A stretch of 7,354 nt of DNA from Akkermansiaceae bacterium (lineage in GTDB: Bacteria > Verrucomicrobiota > Verrucomicrobiia > Verrucomicrobiales > Akkermansiaceae). The translations under genes were made by a program, and so were the position numbers. Numbering within the stretch: position 1 is the stretch's first letter; each line of letters starts with the position of its first letter. The DNA lies in the NCBI GenBank assembly GCA_014379305.1, contig JACMMB010000186.1, forward strand, positions 1-7,354, in the 5' to 3' direction. Positions 6,283 to 7,354 of the stretch are shown here, one piece after another. The notes beneath the pieces are model-generated. The model saw only the letters and a list, made by a program, of their open reading frames with translations, was not told the DNA's origin and did no database searches.

Positions 6283-6356
6283 GCGTCTGTAGCTCAGTTG
6301 GATAGAGCATCCGCCTTCTAAGCGGACGGTCACTGGTTCGAATCCAGTCAGACGCG
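6283..6356 (+). tRNA. tRNA-Arg (anticodon TCT, reads AGA)
   Basis: A complete 74-nt cloverleaf. The acceptor stem GCGTCTG (6283-6289) pairs perfectly with CAGACGC (6349-6355), with discriminator G at 6356. The D stem is GCTC/GAGC around AGTTGGATA. The anticodon stem TCCGC/GCGGA encloses loop CTTCTAA with anticodon TCT at 6317-6319. The variable loop is 5 nt (CGGTC). The T stem ACTGG/CCAGT encloses TTCGAAT. The 3' CCA is not encoded (CTTT follows), so it must be added by nucleotidyltransferase. It lies 51 nt after the DUF1080 stop on the same strand. I see no duplicate of its 3' end in the window, so no sign of integration here. Confidence 0.97.
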
Positions 6357-6459
6357 CTTTCATCGTTGCGCAATGTCGCACCGCGCCAAAGAGTCGCACC
6401 AAAAGCGCGCCATTCCGTCTCGTATCGCGCTATCCCCATTCGATCTTGCGATCTGTAGG

Positions 6460-6480
6460 CAACTGATAACTAATCAGTTG
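6460..6480. promoter_or_regulatory. perfect 8-bp inverted repeat between tRNA-Arg and dnaK (terminator or operator)
   Basis: CAACTGAT-AACTA-ATCAGTTG is a perfect palindrome with 8-bp arms and a 5-nt loop, extendable by two G-U pairs in RNA, followed by TTGTTCTT. It lies about 100 nt after the tRNA and 67 nt before the dnaK ATG. As RNA it could be a modest intrinsic terminator for the tRNA transcript, though the stem is AU-rich and the T-tract broken. As DNA it could be an operator for dnaK. It is not the CIRCE element (TTAGCACTC-N9-GAGTGCTAA). The sequence alone does not decide between the two. Confidence 0.5.
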
Positions 6481-6547
6481 TTGTTCTTACGCAGTTCCCG
6501 GCATCCAACCTGCAAAAGCGCCACCAGCAACTCTACCTTAAATCAAC

Positions 6548-7354
6548 ATGTCAAAAATTCTAGGAATCGACCTCGGCACCACCAACTCCTGCATGTCCAT
6601 CATGGATGGCGGGGAGCCCACAGTTCTTGAAAACTCCGAGGGTGCCCGCACCACTCCATCCGTTGTCGCATTCGCTAAAAATGGCGAGCGTCTTGTTGGC
6701 CAAGCGGCAAAACGCCAAGCCGTCACCAATCCGAAAAACACCATCTTCTCCGCCAAACGTCTCATCGGTCGCAAGTTCACCGAACTCACTGCCGCCGACA
6801 AACGCATGCCCTACAAAATCGTCGCCGCCTCCAACGGCGATGCCCACATCGAAGTAGAAGTCGCTGGCGAATCCAAAACCTATTCCCCGCAGGAAATCGC
6901 CGCAATGGTCCTCGGCAAGCTCAAGGCCGATGCCGAAGCCAAGATCGGTGAGAAGATCACCCAGGCCGTTATCACCGTTCCCGCCTACTTCAACGACTCC
7001 CAACGCAATGCCACCAAGGCAGCCGGTGAAATCGCCGGTCTCGAAGTCCTCCGCATCATCAACGAGCCGACTGCCGCCGCTCTCGCCTACGGCCTTGATA
7101 AGAAATCTGACGAAAAAATCGCCGTTTACGACCTCGGCGGCGGCACTTTTGACATCTCGGTCTTGGAAATCGGCGATGGTGTCTTCGAAGTCCTCGCCAC
7201 CGATGGCGATACCCAGCTCGGCGGCGATGATTGGGACAACGCCCTCATCCAACACATCGTTGGAGAGTTCAAAAAGGATCAGAGCATCGACCTTTCAGGC
7301 CAACCGGACGCCCTTCAGCGCATCAAAGAAGAAGCGGAAAAAGCGAAAATCGCC
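6548..7354 (+). CDS. dnaK: chaperone DnaK (Hsp70), N-terminal 269 residues, cut by window end
   Basis: The ATP-driven Hsp70 chaperone, acting in the cytoplasm with DnaJ and GrpE. The visible part is most of the nucleotide-binding domain. The phosphate-1 loop GIDLGTTNS is at 6-14 with Cys15 after it; Lys70 in 'AKRLIGR' matches the catalytic lysine number of E. coli DnaK. Also present are 'VPAYFNDSQRNATK', 'IINEPTAAALAYG' with Glu173, the phosphate-2 motif DLGGGTFD (195-202, Thr200) and 'GDTQLGGDDWDN'. The segment after Lys70 has the longer insertion usual in Gram-negative DnaK ('MPYKIVAASNGDAH' region). ATG 6548 is the natural start, MSKILGIDLG; no Shine-Dalgarno precedes it (AAATCAAC). The substrate-binding domain and stop are outside the window. 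It is not close enough to the tRNA to share an obvious transcript, and a palindrome lies upstream. Confidence 0.97.
   Translation, partial: MSKILGIDLGTTNSCMSIMDGGEPTVLENSEGARTTPSVVAFAKNGERLVGQAAKRQAVTNPKNTIFSAKRLIGRKFTELTAADKRMPYKIVAASNGDAHIEVEVAGESKTYSPQEIAAMVLGKLKADAEAKIGEKITQAVITVPAYFNDSQRNATKAAGEIAGLEVLRIINEPTAAALAYGLDKKSDEKIAVYDLGGGTFDISVLEIGDGVFEVLATDGDTQLGGDDWDNALIQHIVGEFKKDQSIDLSGQPDALQRIKEEAEKAKIA

Noticed and set aside
6375..6400. Direct repeat GTCGCACC (6375-6382 and 6393-6400) after the tRNA
   Set aside because: Only two 8-base copies 18 bp apart, with no link to the tRNA 3' end or the 21-bp array beyond the common GCACC.
6221..6439. Minus-strand open frames across the tRNA with peptides such as WIRTSDRPLRRR
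   Set aside because: This is the well-known spurious translation of the reverse complement of a tRNA gene.
6434..6441. CCCCATTC as a sigma-32-type -10 element for dnaK
   Set aside because: No CTTGAA-like -35 lies at the proper distance upstream, and sigma-32 promoters of this type are proteobacterial.

Overview
The window looks like ordinary chromosomal DNA from a member of the PVC superphylum, most likely Verrucomicrobiota. This is inferred from gene content: a DUF1080 secreted protein, a membrane-anchored Hanks-type Ser/Thr kinase, a SurA-like chaperone and a small secreted protein beginning with an 'FQGTW' motif. The coding style also fits (C-ending codons, GTG starts, no Shine-Dalgarno sequences). 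A DnaK with the long N-terminal insertion typical of Gram-negative bacteria agrees. Nothing in the window fixes the genus.

Left part (1-747, minus strand): the first 37 codons of a VOC/glyoxalase-fold protein cut by the window edge, then a gene for a secreted protein of about 167 residues whose GC (about 50% in four 60-base lines counted by hand) is lower than that of the genes to its right. A gene-free stretch of about 615 bp (739-1353) follows, between divergent genes. It holds a degenerate 21-bp tandem repeat array (1060-1189, six units, plus an isolated seventh core at 1321-1328), a short AT-rich palindrome, a 7-bp stem-loop and one candidate minus-strand promoter.

Middle part (1354-6231, plus strand): four co-directional, closely spaced genes that could form one operon. 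They encode a periplasmic SurA-like protein with a degenerate parvulin domain, a transmembrane Ser/Thr kinase with a helical HEAT-like C-terminal half, tyrosyl-tRNA synthetase (4 nt after the kinase stop), and a secreted DUF1080 protein. The kinase and tyrS share the identical start context AAACCCGTG, and the DUF1080 gene has AAACCC four bases before its ATG.

Right part (6283-7354): a complete tRNA-Arg(TCT), a 190-bp spacer with a perfect 8-bp inverted repeat, and the first 269 codons of dnaK, which runs off the window.

I found no mobile element, CRISPR array, defence system or clear novel multi-gene system. The points most worth a second look are the 21-bp repeat array, the loss of both signature histidines in the parvulin domain, the kinase with a predicted extracytoplasmic helical domain next to a periplasmic chaperone, and the palindrome ahead of dnaK.
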